A DNA stretch of 64,000 nt from Candidatus Nitrotoga sp. MKT (GCA_003402345.1 QFXH01000005.1:124001-188000), one strand, 5' to 3'. Shown: positions 18,846 to 28,389, counted from the stretch's first letter. The notes: a model not told the origin generated them from the sequence alone. A program made the numbers and translations.

Positions 18846-19453
18846 AGTTTGCGCCCTGATCCGATTAGGCGTGGCGGCTGCATCACCGTGCATACGGCGA
18901 TATCAACCAAGCCAGCGAGAAAAATTTCGCGCACCGCTTGTTCCGAAAAACGGTAATAGTCGTCTGGAAAAAGATGCTCACCCAAGGTGACCGTGCCAGC
19001 ACGTAATACATCACTGTTGATGAGGCGTGCAAAGGCTTTCAGCAGCCAGCCCGCTACCGGTTTATTGCGCAGAAAAGATTGCGCGCCCATGCCCCCATAG
19101 CCCGGTATGCCAATCACAATCAGGCCGCCCGGCGCGGTGACCCGATGGATTTCGGCCAGCGTTTTCCAGAAATAGGGATCGTGCTCCAATGTGGCGTTGC
19201 AGAGCACGGCTTCGAATTGTCCGTTGGCAAAATCGGACATGTGATTAGCGTTGCCTTGAATGATCTGGCAATGCGTATCGACCGCTGCCTGCGCAAGATT
19301 GATGCCGATGCGGCGCGAAGCTAGGCGCAGGCAAGGCATGCGCAGCAAGCTGTCCGGCCCGGCAACCGCCCCTACTTCCAATACGTCGCCTTTGATGGCG
19401 GCGGCTGTACAGATCGTCTCAAACACGCGGTACACATCAGGGGACATCGTCAC
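18842..19453 (-). CDS. Class I SAM-dependent methyltransferase
   Basis: 203 residues. VLEVGAVAGPDSLL is a variant motif I, and EAVLCNATLEHDPYFWKTLAEIHRVTAPGGLIVIGIPG is the Methyltransf_11 core with the post-motif EIHRVTAPGG. The 5' end overlaps the glycosyltransferase gene by 17 nt and the 3' end overlaps the sulfotransferase-like gene by 4 nt, so all three are probably made together. The substrate is unknown; a sugar or lipid-linked glycan is plausible from context. Confidence 0.8.
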   Translation of the reverse strand: MTMSPDVYRVFETICTAAAIKGDVLEVGAVAGPDSLLRMPCLRLASRRIGINLAQAAVDTHCQIIQGNANHMSDFANGQFEAVLCNATLEHDPYFWKTLAEIHRVTAPGGLIVIGIPGYGGMGAQSFLRNKPVAGWLLKAFARLINSDVLRAGTVTLGEHLFPDDYYRFSEQAVREIFLAGLVDIAVCTVMQPPRLIGSGRKL

Positions 19454-21632
19454 GCCTTTTGCGGCTTTTGCCGCCTTGTTTTATGCCTGGTATCCATCGA
19501 TGCATTAATAAGCGGGGCACGCTCGGCAGGTGGCGCCGGCAAACTGATAGTAGATGGCGATTGAGCAATAGACGCGGGTCGACCGACAGCAGCACCGCCA
19601 GCATTCTTAATGGTGCCAGCGGCCCATGCGCGGCGCGCCCCAATGTCTGGCCAAACAAATAAGCAAAGGTGTGCGCTTCGTAACGGCTGAGCGGGCCTTC
19701 GATATGCGCCATCGAGGTCAAACCGCGCTGCACTGCCATCAGCGCAATCTGGCGAAAAATGCGTACGTTGGCCGCAATCTTATTGGCCGGTAGATGTCTA
19801 CTGGTGTTGGTGCCGTGCTGTACCCAGCAACCTGCAATGGTGTTCAACACCAGCACCTCGCCTTCCAGCGCAAGCCTCAAAAATGAATCCATATCGGACG
19901 AACTAATGTCGGCGCTATAACAGCCATTGGTGATGGCAGTACGGCGATGATATAGCGTGCCGAGATGGGTAAAAAATCCCGTTTCATAGACAAATTTGAG
20001 ATATTGCGCGCCACTCATCAATTGCTCCGCGCCAACGATGGGCGGCAAAATATCGACGTCGGGACGGGTTCCACTGGGGTAAGTTGCGCGGTGCCCGGCT
20101 TGGGCAAACAGCACTGAGCGCCCGGCATGACGCTGCAGCGCCTGCCATGCGTAGCTGACGAAACCGGCATCGGTCAGATAATCGTCACCATCGAGCATCA
20201 GCACCCATTCACCCCGCGCGTGTTCGACCAGTGCGCGGCGGTAATTGGCGACCCGTCCCAGATTACGCTCATTGCAGATATAACGGAAACGCGGATCACT
20301 GTCCCACTGGCGCGCCAAAACCGCAGTTTGATCGGTAGAGGCATCATCAAGCACCAACACTTCGAGTGAAGCGAAATCTTGCATCAGTGCACTGCGAATC
20401 GCCTGCCCGATATATTGCGCCTGATTATAGGTCGGGATCAGGATCGATACGGTCGGCGCAGTGGGCATGGCCACCTCAATCTGAGCGATCAGGCGGGCGC
20501 GCTCCTGTGCCGGATCAGAGACTGGCGGATCGCCTGCAAGCGCACAACGAAACTGCGCCCGTAAACCGCCATCAAGCAGCAAACGCGACAGCCCCGCCGC
20601 CATGGCCGACATCTCATTGGGAACAATGAGTCCGGTGCGGCCGTTATCGATCAGTTCATCAACACCATTCACATCGGTTACGATCACCGGACAGCCCAGA
20701 GTTAGTGCCTCGATCACCACGGTCGGGCAGCCTTCGGAAGCTGAAAACAAGGCAAAAACAGTGCACTGCTGCATCCACGGCACCACGTTGCCGCGCACGC
20801 CGGACAAAAAGAAGACATCACTCATGCGCAGCGCCACGATCTCGGCTTGCAGGCGCGCCTGCTCTGGCCCCTCGCCCAAGACATACCAATCGAAGTCGAC
20901 GCCGCCTTGGCGCAGCCTATGGTGGATTTGGAGGCATTGCAAAATTTGCTTCTCGGTAGAAAGGCGTGCCACCGTCAGCACCACTGGACGGTTGGACCCA
21001 AGCCACGGTGGGCCGGATATATCCATCGCTACGTCAGCGTGCGCCTCACTAAGTGCCAGCTCCACCGGTGGGTGCAATACTTGCCACGGCCGCCGCGCCA
21101 GCATCGGGCATTGCTGCGCCATGTGCTGCCACAGGCGCGCAGAAACCGGCAATATCAGATCGGCCGACAGCAAGGCGCATTCGATGGCGCTACGCTCCGG
21201 TAATAAACGCTGTGGATACCGGGCCAAGCGCTCATCGACCAAAAACAGTAATTTACGCCGTGCCTGCACCAGACTCATGGCCAGGCAGGCGCGTCGACTG
21301 GGGAAAACCGATGTCGCCAGCAGCGCGTGATAGGCACGCTGAAACGGCGGCGATGCACGCGCAGCCAATACCAGATCAAGGCACCACAACGCATTGACGT
21401 CGGCTCTCCATGATTGCGCATCCAGCGTGAAAATAGACACTTGCTGCGGTAATTGGCGCAACATTTCATCCGCACACGGCCCCGTCACCAGCAGGTCGAT
21501 GGCGTAGTCGGGCGCAAGTCGCTGCATATGCCGCAGCGCCAAAAACGCCGCGCCACCGGCCATAAACTCTTGCGCCAGGAATAAAATTCGATGCCGGGGC
21601 TGCGTAGTAACCACCACTCGTATAATCTCCAA
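19437..21632 (-). CDS. Bifunctional glycosyltransferase, GT4-GT2 fusion
   Basis: 731 residues with two catalytic domains. Residues about 13-380 are GT4-like: the retaining-enzyme EX7E motif is Glu300 to Glu308 in ASEGCPTVVIEAL. Residues about 393-731 are GT2: TVSILIPTYNQ at 394-404, then the acidic LMLDGDDYL at 479-486 for nucleotide-sugar and metal binding. No membrane helices were seen. It is the first gene of the cassette with a methyltransferase and a sulfotransferase-like protein. The cassette looks richer in G+C than its neighbours, consistent with lateral acquisition. Linkages and acceptor cannot be predicted. Confidence 0.85.
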   Translation of the reverse strand: MEIIRVVVTTQPRHRILFLAQEFMAGGAAFLALRHMQRLAPDYAIDLLVTGPCADEMLRQLPQQVSIFTLDAQSWRADVNALWCLDLVLAARASPPFQRAYHALLATSVFPSRRACLAMSLVQARRKLLFLVDERLARYPQRLLPERSAIECALLSADLILPVSARLWQHMAQQCPMLARRPWQVLHPPVELALSEAHADVAMDISGPPWLGSNRPVVLTVARLSTEKQILQCLQIHHRLRQGGVDFDWYVLGEGPEQARLQAEIVALRMSDVFFLSGVRGNVVPWMQQCTVFALFSASEGCPTVVIEALTLGCPVIVTDVNGVDELIDNGRTGLIVPNEMSAMAAGLSRLLLDGGLRAQFRCALAGDPPVSDPAQERARLIAQIEVAMPTAPTVSILIPTYNQAQYIGQAIRSALMQDFASLEVLVLDDASTDQTAVLARQWDSDPRFRYICNERNLGRVANYRRALVEHARGEWVLMLDGDDYLTDAGFVSYAWQALQRHAGRSVLFAQAGHRATYPSGTRPDVDILPPIVGAEQLMSGAQYLKFVYETGFFTHLGTLYHRRTAITNGCYSADISSSDMDSFLRLALEGEVLVLNTIAGCWVQHGTNTSRHLPANKIAANVRIFRQIALMAVQRGLTSMAHIEGPLSRYEAHTFAYLFGQTLGRAAHGPLAPLRMLAVLLSVDPRLLLNRHLLSVCRRHLPSVPRLLMHRWIPGIKQGGKSRKRRDDVP

Positions 21633-22104
21633 CGCATCTTTAAGCGCTATTCATTGAATAGCCCCTCATTATGTACAAATCATGCTCCAGAAAAACCTGC
21701 TGTTAATTTTCCTTCGGCGCACATGCGCACAGATGAGCGGAACTGAACTGTACAGCACGAAGGCGTCAGAGCCTGTGAAAAAATCAAAAGCACACCCTAA
21801 ATCTGATGGCGATTTTGCTGGCAGTAGTTCCCTTTAGGATGTGCCGAAGAGAAATCTGATTATTTCTCAGCCTCTCAGTGCGTGAACAAAATAGCCTGTT
21901 ACCAGGCGACGCCCAGAAAAATTCAGTGAGTCTACACCGGGTATTATCGATAACCGACTAACCGGGGATGAAACCGTTTATCACAGTAAGCCTTAGTATT
22001 ATTGCTTTGCTAAATTGACAGTTCAACGAGTAAGGTTAGATTGTGATCGCAAAGCTAACTACAATCTGAACCGTTTGTTGGGCCGCTCATCCACCCACTT
22101 CCGG
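21633..22104. other. Intergenic region with a terminator-like hairpin, no gene recognised
   Basis: 472 bases between the glycosyltransferase start and the end of the phospholipase-like gene. It must contain the promoter of the cassette. The only structure I can support is the inverted repeat at 21790-21844. No ORF with a ribosome site or similarity was found. Confidence 0.4.
21775..21844 (-). terminator. Probable intrinsic terminator after the exported-protein operon
   Basis: GCACACCCTAAA (21790-21801) and TTTAGGATGTGC (21833-21844) pair at 11 of 12 positions around a loop of about 31 bases. Read on the minus strand, the stem is followed by TTTTGATTTTTT, a good uridine run. It therefore suits termination of the leftward operon ending at 22105. 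The long loop keeps confidence moderate. Confidence 0.5.
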
Positions 22105-24249
22105 TTAAAACAAAACCTGTATGGCAGTCGGGGTCGCCGCTCCATCCGTGCGGGGAGCAACTACGTTAGCGCGATCATCGGGCGCGCCGGGGTCGCTATC
22201 ATCGCCAATGAAAACGCAACTATAGTGTTCCCAGCTGTAGGAGCCGCGCCAGAATGTGATCGTGGAATGGTTGAAGGTACTGGCCGTCAGGTCACGTTGA
22301 GTTTTTACCGGCTTGACCGCAGCGGAGGCAGGCTGACATATCTGTATCTTATCGGCAATCGAAGTTGCTGTGCCCACATCCGTTAACAACACAACGCGCG
22401 TATAACTCCGCACCGGTAAAGCGCTCACTGTATACAGTGGTATAGCGCTACCACCGGCGGTCCACTCTTGGTTAAGCGTAATCGGCTGAAAACAATCCGA
22501 GGCCAACGTCGGAGGCGAGCTTGCAATGACGCAGTTTGTTGGTTTTACCAGTGCCAGCAAACTTGGATTAGCGTTAATTTGTGGGCGGGTATAGACGTGG
22601 CCGGCGATCTGAATGTAATCACTGTCGTTGTGATAGGAAAGATAAGTGGGCTCGGAAATATCCTGGGTGGCCACCACCACCGCGTCAGCCTCGTTCCCCA
22701 GCTTACCCCGGTAAACCACCTGGATATAAAGATCGGTCGCACTTTTGGGAATAGGATTCGCGCTAAAATTGAACGTGAATTGCGTCGGGCTGTTGACGAG
22801 CGTGACATCTGGTATCGGTTCGGACACGACAATTTCTTCATCCTTGCTGCGGCAATTCAGATCGCCGTTCAAGTTCAATGCATCGGAAAGGTCATTCGCA
22901 TAACACGTGTTGCGATGAAATTTGGCGATGGCTACCAACGTCCCGCCGGCCATGCCTTCACCTGGAGGGCTAGCATTGGTTAATCTTAGCTTGATCTTCG
23001 AGAATCCGGTTTCCGTTCCATCAATGAGGCTATACACGCCATCGGGGGGTAAGCTGATTTGTATCTTGCCGCGGAAGAAGTAGTTGATCAGGCCGGCACT
23101 ATAGGCAACAGCTTTCGGTATTAATGTTTCGTGTACGGCGTCGAAATTAAAGCGGTTAAGTGCAAATAGCCGGTCGGAATAGTATATCGGGGTCACGCCA
23201 TCATCGTAGATTACATGCACACCTTTGGCTTGCAGGTCTTGGTCAAAAATCGAGAGGGTGGATGCCTTGGCTGTCAGTTGCGTCGGGTACATTGTCATCC
23301 AACAGTTCACACCTACGCCGGTGCACAAGGACTGGATACCTGTCGGTACCGTCGCGCCCTGCGCAGCATAGAGATCATCGACGTTGTAATTCGTAGGTGT
23401 TCCTGGTAACGGAAAAGGATATTTTGAAGCACCGACGGTCCCTAAATAGCTCCTGAAATTTGTGCCCTGGCTAACGAAGTTTTTATTGGTGAATTCGGCT
23501 ATGCCAGTGCCAGCGGTATTCATCCAAAAATCGCGTGGGAGTTTGAATTCTGAGGCGGCGGGGAATACGGCATCGGCTTGGGTGGAAGCGGCTATCGTAA
23601 TTATTTTAAACTGGATTTCATCTGAGCTACTATACCTCTCGTAACGGCTAGGATTATAAAAAATCCCGCCACAGCTAAAAAAACCGAGATCGCAGTGTTG
23701 GTCATTTCTCACATGCTGCGGCTGAGCCATATCTTGAATGTGATGAATGGTGTGTCCGAGATTGCCGAATACCAGCCCCCAATAACCGTTCCTGATGGTT
23801 TCGTTCACCTTGGCGGTGAAAGTAGGGTCATTCGTCGTGAGCGCGTCATAGAAATACTTTCTCGCATCCTTGTAGGAAACTAATTGTTCAGCGATGTCTC
23901 CAGTATCCTCCAGCGACCAGTCAGGTGATTTTTTGCCAACGGAAGTGGATAGTACGGTTAAAGCACGGTCTTTGTATGGGTCATAAAAATGATTGAGCGC
24001 GCGGGAATTATTATCCTCCGATACCGCATCATCCCGAAAAATCTCTTCAATGGTTTTATTTGAAAATAGTTGATTTTGGGGAAACGGTTGCAACCCGAGA
24101 TTAGGTAGCAAAGTCGCATCTGTGTTGAGCGCCGATTTCGATACCGACTTTGCTGAGAGATCGCGATGTGTAATCTTCGGCTCGTAAGCCCACAATAATC
24201 CCGAAATTAGTAGCAACGGTAGTAACGTGATCTTAGTTAAATTTTTCAT
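22105..24249 (-). CDS. Exported zinc phospholipase C / S1-P1 nuclease-like protein
   Basis: 714 residues from the ATG at 24249, chosen because it overlaps the lipoprotein stop (ATGA) and begins a clear signal peptide (MKNLTKITLLPLLLISGLLWA). LGHTIHHIQDMAQPQHVRND at residues 164-182 supplies His166, His170, Asp173 and His179, a pattern of the zinc-dependent phospholipase C/P1 nuclease fold. Upstream ITHRDLS (His28) and ALNHFYDP (His87) are also typical. The C-terminal half (about 400-714) looks beta-rich and is unassigned. Likely a secreted or periplasmic phosphoester hydrolase; lipid versus nucleic acid cannot be decided. It is the last gene of the operon. Confidence 0.65.
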   Translation of the reverse strand: MKNLTKITLLPLLLISGLLWAYEPKITHRDLSAKSVSKSALNTDATLLPNLGLQPFPQNQLFSNKTIEEIFRDDAVSEDNNSRALNHFYDPYKDRALTVLSTSVGKKSPDWSLEDTGDIAEQLVSYKDARKYFYDALTTNDPTFTAKVNETIRNGYWGLVFGNLGHTIHHIQDMAQPQHVRNDQHCDLGFFSCGGIFYNPSRYERYSSSDEIQFKIITIAASTQADAVFPAASEFKLPRDFWMNTAGTGIAEFTNKNFVSQGTNFRSYLGTVGASKYPFPLPGTPTNYNVDDLYAAQGATVPTGIQSLCTGVGVNCWMTMYPTQLTAKASTLSIFDQDLQAKGVHVIYDDGVTPIYYSDRLFALNRFNFDAVHETLIPKAVAYSAGLINYFFRGKIQISLPPDGVYSLIDGTETGFSKIKLRLTNASPPGEGMAGGTLVAIAKFHRNTCYANDLSDALNLNGDLNCRSKDEEIVVSEPIPDVTLVNSPTQFTFNFSANPIPKSATDLYIQVVYRGKLGNEADAVVVATQDISEPTYLSYHNDSDYIQIAGHVYTRPQINANPSLLALVKPTNCVIASSPPTLASDCFQPITLNQEWTAGGSAIPLYTVSALPVRSYTRVVLLTDVGTATSIADKIQICQPASAAVKPVKTQRDLTASTFNHSTITFWRGSYSWEHYSCVFIGDDSDPGAPDDRANVVAPRTDGAATPTAIQVLF

Positions 24250-24929
24250 TTTTCGTAGGTTTTGAGAAATTCTCTTGCAGATCCACACTCTGTTTGCCGG
24301 GAAAGACCATCTATTGAAAGCGTATAGAACGATTGGCTAGTGATGTTTTTTTCCTTCAACATCTGCACCTCTTTTTGCCAAGTCAGCACCATTCTCGGCA
24401 ATCGTGTCCAATTGCAGTTTTCTTCCATCCAATGATATTGAGCGCTTTCGATATTTAATAAATATTTTTGTAGATCACCTTGAAACCTGCGAATCTGAAT
24501 CGTCTTGCCGTTCCAATCGGAAGTACGCACAGAAGAGCCGTGAGTTCCCGCTGGCGGACGATTATTTTGCATTCCTTTGACCTCATAACCACTCTTGAAA
24601 ATAACTATCCCTGGATCGTTATTTTCGAGACGTGCCTCCCAATGCAGATGCTCGGGAATCTCCTCGGGACCCCATGCCGGAAAAAAGAACCGCCCATTCT
24701 TGTCGGTCACGTCTTCTATAATCTGTAATTGGTAAGGCTTGGTGTCTTTTATGCCGGCCCTTAATTCCCAGTGTGCAACAACATTGACGCCCTCCAGTGG
24801 TTTACCGGTCTCCGCATCGACTACCCAAGCTTCGATAGGTTTTGCAGAGTAACTTTGCGCGCAGCCTTGCAAGAGCAACATGGCCAGGGCAAGCAGAACA
24901 CAGCTAAATGATCTTTGTGGTGTTTTCAT
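24246..24929 (-). CDS. Lipoprotein with carboxypeptidase-regulatory-like (transthyretin-like) domain
   Basis: 227 residues. The start at 24929 was chosen over a much longer in-frame ORF because AGGATG precedes it and it begins a lipoprotein signal, LALAMLLLQGC, with the lipidated Cys at residue 23. Residues about 32-130 resemble a CarboxypepD-regulatory Ig-like fold: AWVVDAETGKPLEGVNVVA, then VTDKNGRFFFPAW. The C-terminal part is unassigned. It starts 10 bp after the giant YVTN protein and overlaps the phospholipase-like gene by 4 nt, so it probably acts with them at the envelope. Confidence 0.65.
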   Translation of the reverse strand: MKTPQRSFSCVLLALAMLLLQGCAQSYSAKPIEAWVVDAETGKPLEGVNVVAHWELRAGIKDTKPYQLQIIEDVTDKNGRFFFPAWGPEEIPEHLHWEARLENNDPGIVIFKSGYEVKGMQNNRPPAGTHGSSVRTSDWNGKTIQIRRFQGDLQKYLLNIESAQYHWMEENCNWTRLPRMVLTWQKEVQMLKEKNITSQSFYTLSIDGLSRQTECGSAREFLKTYEK

Positions 24930-24939
24930 TTTTTCATCC

Positions 24940-27900
24940 TCACATCTCGTCGATCTGCCAGATGCCACGCATATCTTGCAAAAAGTAAATAAAGAATATT
25001 TGGGCGTTTCCATTATTGATTCGTTTGACGGCATATTCCCCAATGCCAGGGGAAAGGCTAGCTCTGGCAAGTGGCGAATAAGAAGCGATAATTTCCGGCA
25101 TGAAAGATAAAAGGGCATCGAACACAGGCCCATACTTGACCTGCGCACTGGCATTCAGATAGGACAACGCTTTCGCCTTGTCGCCGGCGATCAAGGCATT
25201 ATTCATCCCCGTCCACACCGCGTTAAAGAAACTATCCATCTGCGCCGGATCCCACACCGTAATCGCCACTGCCTGGCTGTGGCTCCCTAGCGCATCGGTA
25301 ACCATCACATTAACGATATAAGTGCCGGGCGCAGGATAGGCCAAGCTAACGCTCCCATTCGGGCCGTTTGCGGTAATCGAATCGACACTGCCATTGCCGC
25401 CCGGGTCGACGTCGATGGTTTCAATGGGGCTGCCCGTTTGGCTCGTCACGGCAAGATTGACGCTGAGCGGTGCCGCACCCGTATAAGCATCGGCCGTGAC
25501 CTGAAACGGATTCGTGCCGGCGCTATTCACGCTACGCGTTTGCGTCGCCGCCGTTCCATCCGCCTGGGTGTAGATCACCGTCAAGGTATTCGCCCCCGGC
25601 TGCAAGGGCACGTTGTTGGCGTAGAACTTTCCATTGTCGACATTGGCCACCACGCCATTGACGGTCACCCCGGTATTGATTGGGGCCAGGAGCGTACCGC
25701 TGACCAGGATGCTATCACCGTTGATACTGGCGCCATCGGCGGGGCTGGCGATGGTCAACGTGGGGGTAGTGCTGACCGTCACCGTGGCGCTCGTGGTCGA
25801 GTTGTCCGGCGCGGTGACGGTCACTGTTAGTGTGTTGCTGCCAAAGGTTAGCGGGAGATTCGCTGCGGTGTAGGTGTTCCCCGTTACTGTTGCCGCTACG
25901 TCATTGACCGAAACCGTCGAATTGGCTGACCCCTGGAACGTGCCGCTCACGGTGACCGAGCTGGCCGCAATCGTCGCGTTGGCCACAGGAGCGGTAATAT
26001 TGATGCTCTGTAGTGTGCCGGTCACCGCCACGGCGGTGCTCACCGTCGTCGCGCCGGTCGCGAGATTGGCTGTTAGCGTATTCGCGCCATAGTGTACTGG
26101 AACCGTGGCGCTAAAGGTGTTGTTGGTAATGGCCGCGGCCACGCCATTGACCGTGATGCTCGTATTCGATGGCCCATTGAATGTTCCGCTCACCGCGACA
26201 GTCGCGGTGTTGAGCGTTGCATTGGCCGCCGGGCTGGTAATGGCAATCGAGGGCGCCGAGCTAGTGACATTCACCGTTTGCGTGGCACTGAGGCGAATGA
26301 CTGTGACGGCGGCGGCTGTGGTGGCGGTGGCTACCAGCGTATTGATGCCGAAGACTAACGGTACCGATGCGGAAAAATTGTTGCCGCTAAGCGTGGCCGC
26401 GACACCATTCACCGTGACCGCAGCCACCAACCCGGTAAACGTGCCCGTGACCAGCGCGCTATTACCTGTAAACGTTGCGCCATTAAGCGGCGCGGTGATC
26501 GCGATACTCGGGGCGTAACTGAAGACGCTGAGTTGCTGGGTTTGAACCTTGCCATCGTCCGCGCGGGTACCTGTCACCAGCAGGGTATTGGTACCGGAGA
26601 CCAGCGGTACGTTAGCCGCCGTGAAATTGACGCCGTTCACACTGGCCGCTATGCCATTGACGCTTACACCCGCATTGCTTGCGCCGCTAAAGTGCCCCGA
26701 CACCGTCACCTGATTGCCATAGATCGGGTCATTGTTTTGAGGGGAGCTGACATGAAGGGTAAAGGGGGTATAAGTAAGGCTCAGACTGGTATTTGTGTTG
26801 TTCCCGGCCAAGTCTATGGCACTGAGATTGATGTTGTTGAGTCCCGGCGCCAAGGAGGTCGGAAAAGTGAAATTCGGTCCCTTCTGGTTACTAAAAAATC
26901 CCACCTGCATGCTAGAGAAATAGATGTTAGCGGTGGGATCGTCGATGCTGCCGCCCACTGTGACGGCGGGATTCAGATAAACGCCGCCGCTCGCCGGCGT
27001 AAGCGTCAGGAACTTCGGCGCGATGGTGTCGACGGTGAAGGCCGCCGTCAGCGGTGAAGTGAAGCGGCCAAACCGGTCTTGAACCTGTGCGTTGAGGCTG
27101 TTGGTGCCCTCCGGTAAACGGTTCGCCGGGGTGTAGCTTGCCGAACCCCCGGATTGTCCTCTAACCGAGGACGTCGGACTGAAGGTGGTTAAGCTGCCAA
27201 TCGGCTGGTTGTTGAGCTGGGCATTCAGGCCGAAGGTGCTGAAGTAATTGTTCGACACTTGGCAAGGGTTGCCATTGCATTGCGTGCCATAACTAAAAAT
27301 GAAAGTCGGTACCGGGTTGTTGAGGAAGCCGCTCCCCGGCGCGTCCAAAGAAAGCGTCGGCTGCGGCAGGCTGATGAAATTGCCAAACGCATATGGGCGG
27401 GTGCCGACCGTGACTGTATTAATGATGGTATTGCTGGCCGCATCGATGACGAATACGGCACCGGTGGAGTAGGACGCAACATACACCCAGTTGCCATCGG
27501 GATGCACCGAAACGCCGCTCGGAGCAACCCCGCTTGGCAAAGGAATGTGGGTGAGCACCGTATTGCTGGCCGCGTCGATCACCGATACCGAGGTGATCGA
27601 TGTACTGCCGTTGTAGTTGGAGACATACACCCGGCTAGCGTCCGGGGCCACCGCCGCGCTTACCGGCCGCACGCCCACGGGAATCGTCGCTGTTACGGCC
27701 TTGCGCGCGGTATCTACAACGTATACGGCGTTACTGCTCCAGCCCGTGACATAGAGTTTGCTGCTATCCAAGGTCTGCGCCAGTCCGAAGGGATTGCTGT
27801 TGGCGGGCAGTGGAATGGTCGCGGCCACGCTATTCAGGGTGGCGTCGATCACGGTGATGTCGTTGGTCGCATAGTTCGCGACATACACCTGCTTGCTGTC

Positions 27901-28389
27901 CCGGCTGACCACGACGCCATGCGGGCGCTGGCCCACCGGAATCGTCGCCGTCACGGTGTTGTTTGCGGTGTCGATCACCGAGACATTGTTGCTGAAATAG
28001 GCCACGACATATACATGCCGGCCGTCGGGGGAGATCGCCAAGCCGTAGGGGCGGGTCGCGATCGGTACGGTAGCCAGTACGCTATTGGTGGTGGCATCGA
28101 TCACCGAGACGCTGTTGCCCACGTAGTTGGCCACATACACCCGGGTGGCGTCGGGCGAGACGGTCACGCCATAGGGGCCATAGCCGACGGCGATAATCGC
28201 CAGCACAGCATCATTCGCGGTGTCGATGACCGAGACGTTGTTGCTGCCGTAATTGGTGATGTAGGCGTAGGGGCCGCTGGTGTTCGATTCGTTGGAAATG
28301 GTGCGAACCGCTTGCGCTTGCTCGGCGCAGGCAATAACCCCCGCGCAGCCAAGTAACATGATCCAAACAAAACGCTTGAGAGTGCCCAT
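24940..28389 (-). CDS. Giant exported YVTN beta-propeller / Ig-like repeat / PKD protein
   Basis: 1149 residues from the ATG at 28389. This start gives a normal signal peptide (about 1-27, ending AQA); an ATG 19 codons upstream is also in frame. Domains in order: seven YVTN propeller blades (39-338; repeats of PxGVxVSPDxxxVYVANY), a linker with two Ig-like folds (about 345-543), five Ig-like repeats of about 82 residues (544-957, each with SVNGxAA and an NTL strand), a PKD domain (962-1045), and a roughly 100-residue C-terminal domain ending GIWQIDEM. No membrane anchor or sorting signal is visible. Probably a surface or matrix protein; binding partners unknown. First gene of a three-gene operon. 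Confidence 0.8.
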   Translation of the reverse strand: MGTLKRFVWIMLLGCAGVIACAEQAQAVRTISNESNTSGPYAYITNYGSNNVSVIDTANDAVLAIIAVGYGPYGVTVSPDATRVYVANYVGNSVSVIDATTNSVLATVPIATRPYGLAISPDGRHVYVVAYFSNNVSVIDTANNTVTATIPVGQRPHGVVVSRDSKQVYVANYATNDITVIDATLNSVAATIPLPANSNPFGLAQTLDSSKLYVTGWSSNAVYVVDTARKAVTATIPVGVRPVSAAVAPDASRVYVSNYNGSTSITSVSVIDAASNTVLTHIPLPSGVAPSGVSVHPDGNWVYVASYSTGAVFVIDAASNTIINTVTVGTRPYAFGNFISLPQPTLSLDAPGSGFLNNPVPTFIFSYGTQCNGNPCQVSNNYFSTFGLNAQLNNQPIGSLTTFSPTSSVRGQSGGSASYTPANRLPEGTNSLNAQVQDRFGRFTSPLTAAFTVDTIAPKFLTLTPASGGVYLNPAVTVGGSIDDPTANIYFSSMQVGFFSNQKGPNFTFPTSLAPGLNNINLSAIDLAGNNTNTSLSLTYTPFTLHVSSPQNNDPIYGNQVTVSGHFSGASNAGVSVNGIAASVNGVNFTAANVPLVSGTNTLLVTGTRADDGKVQTQQLSVFSYAPSIAITAPLNGATFTGNSALVTGTFTGLVAAVTVNGVAATLSGNNFSASVPLVFGINTLVATATTAAAVTVIRLSATQTVNVTSSAPSIAITSPAANATLNTATVAVSGTFNGPSNTSITVNGVAAAITNNTFSATVPVHYGANTLTANLATGATTVSTAVAVTGTLQSINITAPVANATIAASSVTVSGTFQGSANSTVSVNDVAATVTGNTYTAANLPLTFGSNTLTVTVTAPDNSTTSATVTVSTTPTLTIASPADGASINGDSILVSGTLLAPINTGVTVNGVVANVDNGKFYANNVPLQPGANTLTVIYTQADGTAATQTRSVNSAGTNPFQVTADAYTGAAPLSVNLAVTSQTGSPIETIDVDPGGNGSVDSITANGPNGSVSLAYPAPGTYIVNVMVTDALGSHSQAVAITVWDPAQMDSFFNAVWTGMNNALIAGDKAKALSYLNASAQVKYGPVFDALLSFMPEIIASYSPLARASLSPGIGEYAVKRINNGNAQIFFIYFLQDMRGIWQIDEM
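25519..26760 (-). repeat. Five tandem Ig-like coding repeats (about 246 bp each)
   Basis: These encode residues 544-957 of the giant exported protein. Each unit starts with an SIxITxPxxxATxxxxxVxVSGTF-like strand, continues with a VNGVAA hairpin and ends with a GxNTLxVT strand. Unit lengths are 81-86 residues. Such repeats arise by internal duplication and can change copy number. Confidence 0.75.
27376..28275 (-). repeat. Seven tandem YVTN beta-propeller coding repeats (about 126-135 bp each)
   Basis: These encode residues 39-338 of the giant exported protein. Each blade contains a VxVIDxxxNxVxATIPVG strand pair and a VYVANY strand. Seven blades would close one propeller. The repetition also generates long spurious open frames on the opposite strand. 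Confidence 0.8.

Noticed and set aside
20602-21330. 242-codon plus-strand frame inside the glycosyltransferase gene
   Set aside because: The composition is unnatural (rich in Arg, Ser, Cys and Thr), it has no ribosome site, and it is fully covered by the well-supported GT4-GT2 gene.
25519-28275. Possible CRISPR array
   Set aside because: The repeats are protein-coding (YVTN and Ig-like units of 126-258 bp), diverged, and in frame. There are no short identical repeats with unique spacers.
27259-28356. Long open frame (365 codons) on the plus strand
   Set aside because: It is antisense to the YVTN repeats. The periodic GC-rich repeats keep the opposite frame open, and the protein has no family likeness.
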